Part shown: piece after piece, positions 52,950-62,968 of the stretch | Layout of the letters: each line of letters starts with the position of its first letter | How positions within the stretch are numbered: the first letter of the stretch is position 1 | From: Branchiostoma floridae | Lineage: Eukaryota > Chordata > Leptocardii > Amphioxiformes > Branchiostomatidae | DNA: 64,000 nucleotides | Direction of reading: 5' to 3' | NCBI RefSeq assembly: GCF_000003815.2 | Contig: NC_049991.1 | Span: 6,421,372-6,485,371 of the forward strand | The notes under the pieces: generated by a model | Told to the model about the DNA's origin: nothing | The model's input: only the letters and a program-made list of their open reading frames with translations | The model's database searches: none | Program-made: the position numbers and the translations under genes

Positions 52950-55269
52950 CTAACTTATTGATAATGTCAATGCACATCGTCATTCACGCTACGTTGAAAA
53001 TATGTTAGCTCCGCCTATTCGTCAAGCAAGGTATGCATATACGGCATACGCCAGCATCTAAATGTTTTGGCACCGCACGCCATTGTGCCTCGGTACGCCG
53101 AATGTCATTGTCATTCTTCACCCAAAATCCAATCATGGCGACCAGCCTTCTTCTAATTGTATGCCTGCTGTCCATCGACCATGCCTCTCTAAGTCATATT
53201 GCCCTAGAATGCTCGTCCTCTACATTCTCATGCAAGACGACCGACGACTGTGTCGACCTTAGAGAGAGGTGTGACGGGTTCTACCATTGTTCGGACGGTT
53301 CCGATGAAGAGTGCACGACTCCGGACTGTGTGTCCCCCGGCGTTTTCAGCTGTAACATCAGCGGCCACTGCTTCTCTCTCTCCTGAGTGTGTAACGGAGT
53401 AGAAAACTGTCCCGATGGCTCAGATGAGGTAGATTGCATGACGAAAGCGTGTCCCGTACCAGGCGATCTGAGGTGTGTAGGTGATGGTATTTGTTTACCG
53501 CTAGTGTGGCAATGTGACGGGTGGGATGATTGTGAAGACGGCTCAGATGAGGAGGGCTGCGCAAACCAAGAATGTCCCTCGACCGAGGATTTTAAGTGTG
53601 AAAGTAGTGGTATTTGTGTCCACCCAGATTTGCAATGCGACGGTGACGATGACTGTGAAGATGGTTCAGATGAGGAGGACTGCGCAAACAAAGAGTGTCC
53701 CTCGACCGATGACTTTAAGTGTGAAAGTAGTGGTAGTTGTGCCTCACCATGGAAGCAGTGTGACGGTTTGGATGATTGTGAAGACGGTTCAGATGAGGAA
53801 AGTTGCACTAGCATAGGGTGTTACTACCGCGACTATTTCAAGTGTGAAAGTAGTGGCATTTGTGTCCGACAAGAGTGGAAATGTGACGGTGATAATGATT
53901 GTCCAGACAGTTCAGATGAGGAAGATTGCATAGACACTGGCACTGGGTGTCCCTCCCCCCATGATTTTAAGTGTAAAAGTGGTAGCGACTGTGTTCCTCT
54001 ATGGTGGCAATGTGACGGTGAGCAAGATTGTGAGGACGGTTCGGATGAGGTAGATTGCACAGAAGGTGAGTGTCCGTCCCCCGAATATTTCATGTGTGAA
54101 ACTGGTGGCTACTGTTTCCCTCCATGGTACCTATGTGACGGTACTGCCGATTGCTGGGATGGTTCTGACGAGGAAAGTTGCACAAACGAAGAGTGGTGCG
54201 CAGAGCAGGGACTGTGGCAGTGTGACACCGGTGAATGCATCGACCCATCCTCCGTGTGTGACAAAAACGAGGACTGCTTGTTAGGTACAGACGAAGAGAA
54301 CTGCAACAGTAGGTTCCATTTTTTGTTGTGACAGTCCTTGATTGGTTTGCTAGCCTATGGAATTTGTAATGATATTTTACATCGTTCAATCGAGAGCTTG
54401 CTAAGTACTCGTTGTGTTTATACCCTTTTCTGTGCAAGCAAGGCACTAACGTTTGCGCTCATTTCATCGAGTATAAATTCTAAGAACATTTGAGAACATT
54501 TTTTAAATTCAATTTTATATTGGCACCGTTGAATTTGTTCTAAATTATTTTACGAATACATTTGATATTGATACTTCTCGTGGACATTGTTTCAAGTCAT
54601 AGATAAAAGCACACAATGCCGCATCTATATTTGTAGGTATCGAATTTAACAACTAAAATGTCCTAAAATAAGGACATATTACAATATATGTTTGGTCATT
54701 TTTGAAGACCAAAACGAATGTTAAATATGCGTACAGTCCGAGTTGTTTATGTGGACTTAAATAGTTTCATCATTTACCTGACTGAGTGTGTTGTCTGTTT
54801 TCAATCACAGGTGTATCCAAAGACTGCTTTTTTCACCTGCCAAGACAATAACACCTGTCTGCCGACACGTCAGCTGGGTGACGGGCATCAGGACTGTACA
54901 GACGGGGAGGACGGAAGACCCGGTGACGGTAAGTCTTGAAGTTCGCTATCAATTGTAGAAGTGCAATATATCCTCTAAACGATTTATATTATGTCTGTTT
55001 TTCATTGTGTCATGAGGTATTGCTTCATGTTGTGTTATTGTGTATTGTTATGTATTGTTTTGCTATGCATTGTATTTTGCTGTACATGTATCGCTATATT
55101 GTATTAAGATATGCCGTAGGGTGTTGTTCTAGGCTGTATTATTTTCCGCATAAAAGTTGTAAAATATATCTTATGTACAAAGGTTTAGAGCTCGCAGTGC
55201 ATAAACATGCATATTTCATGTTGTATATATTTGCTATAATCATATCTCTTCCCACTATTTGATCTACCG

Positions 55270-55460
55270 TAACTTCTAGTCTTCTGGATATGTACTGCCA
55301 CATCTCGGATGACTGGTTTGAACTAGGGGGGGACACTATTTTGCAAAAATGCAGTTTTTGATCAAATACGCACCTAGAAATATGGAGACGGTCCATCTGA
55401 ATATGAAAATGCAAAAATTTTGAAAATATTTGATTGCTAACCCCCCTGTACATGCCCCCT
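55270..55460 (-). repeat. Dispersed repeat family C, copy 1
   Basis: In reverse orientation it reads AAACTTCAGGGGGCATGTACAGGGGGGTTAG, then ...CATCTCCATATTTCTAGGTGCGTATTTGATC. It is matched by the forward copy at about 58268-58420. The two inverted copies flank most of LDLa intron 2. Confidence 0.75.
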
Positions 55461-55589
55461 GAAGTTTTTAAGTTGACAATGTATTAAACTAGTATAACGC
55501 TATACTACAAAACATGCTTAATGCCTTAGAAATTGTACTTTGGCATCCTTGGCAGAATATTTGACTTCAGGAGAGATCAGTGTGCATAT

Positions 55590-56073
55590 CTGAACCTCCA
55601 AATGTATTTCCTATGCAAATATGGACTATTCCAAATCACCCCCATGGCAAAAATGGACTGATCCAAACTCAAAATTGGACAAAACGGGCTACAGGTATGA
55701 ACTACATTTCATTTGTCAATGTTCACATTACAGTTACGAAAGAAATAAACTTTTCCTTAAAATCAGTAAAACTTACCCAAGCTTTTATCACCTTACCGAC
55801 CAACAAAAATCAATCTTCTTACTTAAGTCGTCCAACCCCTTTGTATATGAAAATGTTGGACAATTCATCTTCCACTGCTTACGGAAAAGAAGTCAAACCC
55901 ATCAAATAGCTTAGGTGGAAATAGATTTAGTTTAGACGTTATTCCCTTTTGATTTATCTATGAATATCATTTCCCTTCTTTGTTATTTATGTTTATGTAT
56001 ACCACTACTACTTTACTTTGTATGCAATTAGCCCTCGGGCATGAATTTGCAATAAAGATTATTATTATTATTA
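55590..56073 (+). mobile_element. LINE 3' end with (ATT)n tail
   Basis: The frame ending at 55914 reads YELHFICQCSHYSYERNKLF, then SFYHLTDQQKSIFLL and VGQFIFHCLRKRS. This is the H..C..Y..ER...L ... L...EK..FLL ... V..F...C...R pattern seen downstream of the reverse transcriptase in jockey/CR1-like LINEs. AATAAAGATTATTATTATTA at 56050-56073 is a typical 3' tail. Upstream sequence is missing. Confidence 0.7.
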
Positions 56074-56146
56074 TAGTATAGTCTGTATTCATTTCTACCA
56101 ATTTTTACACTCAATCGCACAGAGGCAGTTAGCCTTGTAGGATTTT

Positions 56147-56307
56147 AAAACGCCAGTGGTACTCAAATACTCTGCAAAACAGATTTCGTTGTAGCGAAAT
56201 GGAGTATCACAAGTTTTCACATACTGAATCAGGTTCAGGTCCGGACCTCTGGACCTGAACCAGACCTGCATGAGCCTGAATTTTCTGTACCGTTTACCCA
56301 CCCCTAT
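56147..56307 (+). repeat. Dispersed repeat family A, copy 3
   Basis: CCAGTGGTACTCAAATACTC ... GTACCGTTTACCCACCCCTATT; diverged copy of 7031-7255 and 34727-34888. Confidence 0.6.
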
Positions 56308-57106
56308 TAGGCATCCCTGTAGTTACATGTAACTTATGTTTTATTCTATCAAGAAATAAATACGTATGCATGTAGGTGGGGGAAAGTTGTGTTCCAACTG
56401 AAAAATTTCAGGTTGCCCACTGCGCTACCTGGATTTAAAATTACGAGTTACGTTGCGCCAACCGAAATGCATTTTCAAGTGTGCAAGTGGGTATTTCGAG
56501 CATTGTTGCTGGAGGTAAAGGATGCAGCCTTTGGGCTTATCTATAAGGAGATGCTCCAACAGACAAGGCAATAAGAAGTCTGTAGTGCTATTGTCCAAGT
56601 GGTAACCACAATTACCAATCTGAAGTTACAAGGGTACTGAAAAAGAGAAGAGAACCTGGGTCGTTTAGACAGTACAGTAGAGAAGTCAGGAAAGAAGGCA
56701 GGATACCAGAGATTCTGATAGCTTGGAAGAGAAATGAAGAGGAGCTTAAGAAGCAAGGACTCAATGGGAAAGAGATTGCAAACATTGCTGTTGATTGAAA
56801 AAGAGACAAATACCTACTACAAACCCTGAAAACCCAACATGGATCTTTCACATCAACAGCAGAAGTTGATATATTGTAAGTGTAAAGCTGGCCCAACTAC
56901 CGATAACCACGAAAACTCCATCTGCGGTCGACCTAAAATTGTACTTGAACAATGTTACACGCCATTGACACCATCAATGAGTATAAATTTGACTATGGTT
57001 CTTTTAATTCTATTGTAAATAGATGTACCAATAAAACATTGTTGAAATTCAGTATCGCAGGCATCTTGCTAACAATGACAGATATCAGGGCTCGAAATAC
57101 TACCTG

Positions 57107-57537
57107 CTTATGCAGGGTAGTGCAGGTAAAATTGGAGCTGTGCAGGTATTTCTGGTGTCTACCTGCACCTAACCTGCACTGGTCCAGGTACTGGGTATAT
57201 ACAGGTTAGTGCAGGTAAAATTGGGGCTGTGCAGGTATTTCTGGTGTCTACCTGCACCTAACCTGCACTGGTCCATGTACTGGGTACAGGTTAGTGCAGG
57301 TAAAATTGGAGCTGTGTAGGTATTTCTGGTGTCTACCTGCACCTAACCTGCACTGGTCCATGTACTGAGTATATACAGGTTAGTGCAGGTAAAATTGGGG
57401 CTGTGCAGGTATTTCTGGTGTCTACCTGCACCTAACCTGCACTGGTCCATGTAATGGGTATATCCAGGTTAGTGCAGGTGAAATTGGAGCTGTGCAGGTA
57501 TTTTTGATGTCTACCTGCACCTAACATGCACTGGTCC
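57107..57537 (+). repeat. TGCAGGTA tandem repeat, five units of about 90 bp
   Basis: Each unit has GTGCAGGTAAAATTGG(G/A)GCTGTG, CAGGTATTTCTGGTGTCTACC and TGCACCTAACCTGCACTGGTCC. GTGCAGGTA and TACCTGCAC in one unit allow hairpins. Spacer lengths differ slightly (86-94 bp). A decayed unit follows at about 57712-57798, and a reverse-orientation unit lies at 22962-23050. Confidence 0.9.
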
Positions 57538-58267
57538 CAAATACTAGGATTTTATACATAAACGTTATATGATGCAGGTGTACGTGGATTGTTATTAGCT
57601 GCATTGAATGTTACCACTACCACCTATATTAAGTAATATTCTGTAGAAAAGAAAAAAATAGCAATGGTTCCTGAACAATTTTAGTATGAACTATACTTCC
57701 AAAATTCAGAGTGGTACAGGTAAAATTTGTCTGGTGCAGGCTATTTTCAATGTTACCTGCAACAGTGCAGGTATGCAGAAAAAGTATTTCGAGCCTTGGA
57801 TATAGTATGTACATGTACAAGAGAGCTTAGTAGTAGAGAGAACGGCCAACTGTTGCTTTTCTGTCCATACTTCTCGACACAAAAACACTGGTTTTAAGCT
57901 TGGCAAAAAACTGTGTTTTTGTAACCTTGAAACAATGTTTCTTTTTGAAGTTGCCCAATTCTTTGGCATCGAGTTTCTGAAATTTTTACCACTATTCTTG
58001 TGAAGACACTCTGTAGTTGATTTGGGTACTCTTTGTTATTCTCAGCACTCGTCGAATTACTGCCCTACCGTGATTTCCCTGTTTTTGGCCAAATAACTGA
58101 AATTCGCCCCAATACTTGCTGCCTTGTTGCCATGGCAACCAAGAATATTAAGCCAAAACCTGATAGAAAGGTATCTTGGAGTGTAATGTATCATTTAATT
58201 ACACAAAATGTGCAAAAAGAACTGAAGTAATGCAGTTAGTGTGTGCAGACCTTAGCAATGTCACACA

Positions 58268-58420
58268 AGTACATGGCGAGGGGGGTATCCAAACTTCAGG
58301 GGGTATGTACAGGGGGGTTAGAGTTTTACAATTGCCTAATTTTTGTGATTTCTGTGTTTATATAGATCATCTCCATATTTTAGGATGCGTATTTCAAAAA
58401 GTTTGTACTAAATTGAACGT
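58268..58420 (+). repeat. Dispersed repeat family C, copy 2
   Basis: Inverted relative of 55270-55460: CTTCAGGGGGTATGTACAGGGGGGTTAG and ATCTCCATATTTTAGGATGCGTATTT. Ends just before the LDLa exon at 58460. Confidence 0.7.
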
Positions 58421-58781
58421 TTATCGTTTGTAACGGTCAATACAAATCTGTTGCTACAGTTGAGCAGGCTCTGGGTAAGATTTGGGGCTCCTGCAGCTAC
58501 AACTGTCCGTCCGTCTACGGTAACGCGTCGTGCGTCCCTGACGCGTTCAGCTGTGACGGTGACGCGGACTGTTCGGAGGAAGAAGACGAGCAGGGCTGTG
58601 ATTCAGGAATAATTGCCGTCGACGTAGACGTTGAAGATCGCGAGACGGCTGGCTGTCCGACAGTACTAGTCCACTGCGGCTTCCGGTCAAGATATGCGTG
58701 AACGAGTTTCTGATCTGTGACGGACAAGTGGACTGTCCGCTTGGAGAGGACGAAGAGGAATGCGGCGACGCGGCGAATGCG

Positions 58782-59440
58782 ACCAAGGTATTTATACAGA
58801 TGACGAAAAGTGTTGGTGATAGAATACCACCCTGTGGAACACCCGCGAGGACGTCGTGGGACTTAGATACACAGGGACCCCACTTTATTACCTTCTGTGT
58901 ACGTCCTTCCAGATAGCTGCTGATGCTCATCCATAAGGACCGCCTGATACCCATGTCGGCTAGGCACATGAGCAGTTGACTATGACTGATGGTATCAAAT
59001 GCACGGGAAAAATCAACGAACACAGCATGAACGTCCAGCTTCGGGTTACTGTTTAACGCTTCGTGCCACGTTTGGAGGATGTGTATCAACGCAGTAACCG
59101 TAGATCTCCTTGTCAGGAAGCCATGTTGAGACGGTGCGAGGCTACTGGCAGTGTCCTGTAGCAAAGCATCACGGAGCAGCCCTTCATACACTTTCCCGAC
59201 GCAGCTGACTAACGAAATTTGTCGGTATTCCGATGGGAACTGTGGTCGTTGTTTCTTAGGCACTGCCGTAACTATAGCCTCTTTCCATTGCTGCGGAAAG
59301 GCGGAGTTCTGAAGACAAGAATTGAAGACGTCACATAAAACAGGACCAAGTTCTTCATGATACTGCTTTAGTAACCAGGAAGGAATGAGATCTGGCCCAG
59401 CGGCTTTCCTCCCATTGAGTCTGCGCAGTCTAGCCTATCA
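58782..59440 (-). mobile_element. LINE reverse-transcriptase fragment inserted at the LDLa exon edge
   Basis: The minus strand is open for about 215 codons: RKAAGPDLIPSWLL, FPQQWKEAIVTAVPKK, YRQISLVSCVGKVYE, HGFLTRRSTVTAL, VFVDFSRAFDTISH (catalytic block A, F-x-D-F-S-R-A-F-D) and GVPQGGILSPTLF (block B). It stops before the YxDD block, where it abuts LDLa coding sequence at about 58782-58788. Both ends of the LINE are missing. The frame is otherwise intact. Confidence 0.85.
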
Positions 59441-59723
59441 TACAGCTGTTACAATAAGTTTGGGTCACCTGGCGCCTTTTTTTTTAAACTGCGGGGGCCG
59501 ATTTTGTTTTAGACTTTGAAAGCGAATAACTCAAGAAAGGTTGGACGGATTGTCATGATGATAGTTGGTGCGTTGATTTGTCTGAAGAAATGACCGGACA
59601 CACGAGTATGGTATACGGAACAAGAGACTCATCTTTGTTCTTTCTTCTTTGTCGACTCTGCACACTTTTATTTCTTCAGCATTTATCCGTTTCCGATATT
59701 TTTGGCAATCTATAGTAACGTTA

Positions 59724-59940
59724 TACTGTAAATGCATTTAAGTTCACCGGAATCTAATTTCACGGTAGCGAGAAAAGGACTTTCGTGGTGGTTTTAAGTT
59801 CGCGGTAGCACCATGCACTATATATATAGTCTCTTACTGCCATGGAAAAAATGTTCCCGGTGGTTTTAAGTTCGCGGTGAAGCGGCCACCACGAAAACAG
59901 CGAACATTAAACCACCGCGAAAGTTTCTGCATTTACAGTA
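59724..59940. mobile_element. MITE with TACTGTAAATGCA ends, copy 2
   Basis: Opposite orientation to 35175-35381. Termini TACTGTAAATGCA and TGCATTTACAGTA are perfect; the interior carries GGTGGTTTTAAGTTCGCGGT repeats. Confidence 0.85.
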
Positions 59941-60160
59941 TATCATATTTTTTTTTCATTTTACATTGTTTCTAGGCTAGAAACACAACATTTCTTTCCT
60001 TAGGCATTGGGATGGAAATAAAAAAAACAAGGAGTTTATATACATTTTGTGATATACATGAATATCATGACCAAGGCTGTTAAAACTGCTTACATTGACA
60101 ATGTCTTTGGAATAACCCATGGCACACGCTTCTCCGAAGTAGGCCAAAAGAACCCGATCA

Positions 60161-60210
60161 TGACGTCAATATCGGGCCGAAAATTCCCATATATGGGCAT
60201 TACCGGAAGT
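60161..60210 (+). promoter_or_regulatory. CRE, CArG and ETS motif cluster upstream of ADAP
   Basis: TGACGTCA (60161-60168) is a full CRE, CCATATATGG (60187-60196) a perfect CArG box (SRF site), and ACCGGAAGT (60202-60210) a consensus ETS site five bases further on. They lie about 105-155 bp before the ATG at 60316. CArG next to an ETS site plus a nearby CRE resembles the layout of serum-response promoters. Function is inferred. Confidence 0.5.
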
Positions 60211-60315
60211 CCGGGGAATCCGGGGGTCATACCATCATTCTACGCGGAAACGCAACCTGCTCACAGAAAGACCACCGAACTTTTTACCGATTTCTCCTTT
60301 TCTACTCCCAAAACC

Positions 60316-60397
60316 ATGGTCGAGAGGAACAAGAAGGCGTTACTAGATCTGCTCAACAAAGAAGGGAACAATGAATGCGCAGACTGTGGCTGTGGAG
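60316..60397 (+). CDS. ADAP1: ADAP/centaurin-alpha ArfGAP, first coding exon (3'-partial)
   Basis: The ATG at 60316 has an A at -3 and G at +4 and starts MVERNKKALLDLLNKEGNNECADCGCG, after which a consensus donor (GTAGGT at 60398) follows in phase 1. The sequence matches the start of ADAP family ArfGAPs, including the first CxxC half (CADC) of the ArfGAP zinc finger. These proteins pair an ArfGAP domain with two PH domains and bind PIP3. No later exon was found in the remaining 3.6 kb, so the rest lies beyond the window or was missed. ADAP1 versus ADAP2 cannot be decided. The frame is open upstream to about 60049, but the start chosen fits the family length. Confidence 0.75.
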
Positions 60398-62419
60398 GTA
60401 GGTTTTGTCGTATTTTAGCCCCGAAAATCGTCAGGTTTTGAACCAGGAAGTACCTTGTAGTGTGTCATATGGGCATTACTGAAACAGCACAATAGCCTGA
60501 AAAAATCGAAGCAAAACAAATTTTAGCGTTATGGCGTCTTAAAATCGCTAGCAACTTCGGATTTGCGTATTTCCTATAGGATATTTCTTCCTTACATCGC
60601 AAGAAAAGTCTGTGATCTTAAGATCTGGGCCATTTTTGTGGGAGGGCGCCAAAGAATGTTCACCAACGCCTCAAGGAATGTGTCTTAGAGATATGTTACT
60701 AATAAACAACATAAGATGTCGGTCTCCTCAGACAGAAGGACTTTAGTCAACATGCTTTATTTTGTTCAAACACTAGCTGTGGTTTTTCAATTACAAGATT
60801 ACAGAAAACACAGATGTTTTTGATGTTTTAACTTGCTATAAATTTGTGCAAAATGGGAAATAATTAATGATTTGTGTTTCATTGAATTTAAACAGAATTC
60901 ATGATTTTAGCTCGAACATCATAAAACTGCATACAATTTCATGTTCAATGTAAAAAAACAACTTTGCAATGGTTCAGTAATATTGTATACATATGTTTAA
61001 AATTGGCAACGATTTAATAAGGGTTTTCAAATTCATAGGTTTTTCAATGCTAATTTTGTACGAAAAATTTTTTGGGTCTAAATCTTCATTATTTCATTAA
61101 CGACCATTGTTTCTAACTTCTCTATCATTCAACTTCCTCTTTCATTTGAACTTTTCCTCCATTCTTTTTGGCGACGCCTCAGGGGCGGAGGCATTTTCTA
61201 CAGTATTACGATCGCTTTGAAGGAATTTAGAAAATTCCACGAATGCATTCCCTTGGGAATTGATTTTTGGCTAAACCGTAGGAGTGTCGTCCATACAGTG
61301 GCAATTGAGGACTATTCTAGCTGTTATTTTTCTTTGTTAAGGCATTCTTTGTTTTCAGGATTAATGATTTAAGGGAACGGTCTTTTTACATAGCCGGGAA
61401 TGACTACGCTCCTTGCATATCATAAGCCGTACACACAGATTATTACGATGTTTTGCATGCTTTATGAATTTGCAATGAAGACCAATATGTCCCAGCTTTT
61501 TGCCGTTATGTCTTCTATAAGCCTGCGCTTTTTACAATATGGAATGAAATGCTGTCAAGTGGTTAATGAATCGTTCGGAGTAATAGAGAGCCTGATTTTT
61601 AGTGGTAGGAAAATAAGATAAGATGTTTTAAAGAAGACAAGACCGATGTAGCACAACTTTTGCCAACATCTTTTGAGCTTTGCTTTTACAAGGTGGGATG
61701 ATATGCTTTCACGAGGTCAAAGGAATAATGAAGACCAGTGTGTCACAGATTTTTGTCGATATCTTTTTATGAAATATGAAATGATGTGCTTTCAGGTGGT
61801 TGTCGTTTGGAATTGAAGCTGGTGTGTTACGCCGAAGGGCGTTTATACCGGCTATATAGATACAGATTACGTAAAGCCTGATTTTGAAAAGTTAATAAGT
61901 CACATGTTTCAAACAAGCCATGAAACCAATGGGTTTCAAGTTGTTTAGATTCTGCTTTGAAGACTAGCACAGCTAGAATAAAGGAAGGACGCAGAGACAA
62001 GGTTTTCCGTACACTGGGCACGGGAGACTGTTAAGGTGGTTTGACGTTACTATATACTAGTAATGCTGACCTCGCTAACCTCGGTCTTAGCTGAGGATCT
62101 TTATTTCTCTTCTGATCTCTACCCTCTGTCTATCTGTCATACAAATACATTATATCTCGTGGTCACATTTTGGCGTATCAAACAGACAGGTCTTGTCAAA
62201 CCACAAAACAACGGTTATTTCATCTACGGTCCATTCATATACATGTAAAATCAACTACTACAATGTATACACTAAAATACATATTCGTGATATAAACAGT
62301 CAGTCAATCGGTGAATTCTATAACTGGTGTCATGTCAGGTTTTCTATACATGGACAAGTATGATCACAACTATCGGCTGTACGTCTTGGCTCTGCTACTG
62401 GCCTCTACTTCCCTCACAG
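60398..62419. other. AT-rich stretch with dispersed repeat
   Basis: Nothing coding was seen in 60398-61163. From 61164 it holds copy 2 of repeat family B. Beyond 61690 a short diverged repetition of the same GAAGACCA(A/G)T...TCTTTT theme continues to about 61800. Confidence 0.55.
61164..61690 (+). repeat. Dispersed repeat family B, copy 2
   Basis: Matches 27084-27556 from TTTTTGGCGACGCCTCAGGG to CTTTTGAGCTTTGCTTTT, with small insertions (for example AACCGTAGGAGTGTCGTC). Confidence 0.85.
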
Positions 62420-62968
62420 TGCCTTCCTTCTGTCGATGGCGCTGTTCTGGATGTTGTGTGGCTCCCTTCTGTTAAGAATGTTCAAGCCGCACAAACGTAT
62501 ATTCTGGCTCCTCTCAGCGATGGCCACTTTTCGTGAAGGGACTCGACCTACTTCCCTTGTGGCGGTAAGAGTCTCTATGTTGGGTGTGGCGGGAATGTGT
62601 CGTTCTGATGGACATAATATATATACGGTAGGTTGGCCTGTGCGTTAGATCACGAGAGAACACAGTTTTACCCGCTGTGTATACTATAATAATAGTGATG
62701 CTAGCAATAATGGATTATTGTAAAGTCACCCTCATAAATTTGCTACTATCGCTGCACGTCTGTTGGTGTTCTGCATGGACTAAGTCACCACATGGATGGT
62801 CGTCACAGTTAGCTAATGTTCATCTCAGGAGCTGCTGTACGTAGGGAGAACGCACGCAAAGAACAAAGGTTAAAATTGAAGTACAAGAACAATTCACTTC
62901 TCTTTCTTGTCAATTCGTAGCAACCAGAAAACACTGTAGAAATTGGAACTTCGGCATTCATGAGTCAG
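62420..62968 (+). CDS. Two exons of an unidentified membrane protein
   Basis: Exon 62420-62564 (acceptor CTACTTCCCTCACAG, donor GTAAGA) enters in phase 2 and encodes a hydrophobic segment AFLLSMALFWMLCGSLLL, a basic stop RMFKPHKR, then IFWLLSAMATFREGTRPTSL. It exits in phase 0. Exon 62921-62968 (acceptor CAATTCGTAG, donor GTAAGC) is phase 0 at both ends and reads QPENTVEIGTSAFMSQ. The agreement of phase and four good splice sites supports a real gene. I do not recognise the family. Exons before and after were not found. Confidence 0.45.

Larger units (their letters stand above)
49936..53134. other. Intergenic region with microsatellites and assembly gap
   Basis: No gene recognised. Contains a (GTAT)n run (50964-51014), a CA-rich tract (about 51177-51302), 171 N (51576-51746) and a 458 bp MITE (52492-52949). 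An open frame at 51855-52100 encodes a basic, helical-looking peptide (NQRRMEISDRVQKEMTSKLK) that I do not recognise. Confidence 0.6.
53135..58788 (+). pseudogene. Secreted multi-LDLa-repeat protein, three disruptions
   Basis: Exons: 53135-54308, 54811-54928, 58460-58788. ATG 53135 starts a signal peptide (MATSLLLIVCLLSIDHASLS). The first exon carries nine LDL-receptor class A repeats, each with six Cys and the Ca-binding CDGxxDCxDGSDExxC end. Exon 2 adds a tenth and exon 3 repeats 11-12. LDLa arrays bind Ca and protein ligands at the cell surface or outside. Lesions: TGA at 53384-53386 where the other repeats have Trp or another residue before (V/Q)CDG; a T6 run at 54828-54833 that throws the phase-1 exon out of frame where T5 would keep it; and a one-base loss around 58689-58692 between two halves of repeat 12. 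All introns otherwise match phase 1. No transmembrane segment was seen. It is either a young pseudogene or an error-containing assembly of a working gene. Confidence 0.8.

Noticed and set aside
53281-53814. Long minus-strand open frame opposite the LDLa exon
   Set aside because: Ser/His-rich translation is the antisense of repeated acidic LDLa codons; the plus strand has the six-cysteine pattern.
57107-57537. Regularly spaced repeats that might suggest a CRISPR array
   Set aside because: Whole ~90 bp units repeat, with no unique spacers, in a eukaryotic genome; it is a plain tandem repeat.
62327-62536. 69-codon frame overlapping the membrane-protein exon
   Set aside because: It is in a different frame from the one supported by the acceptor, donor and phase of the following exon.
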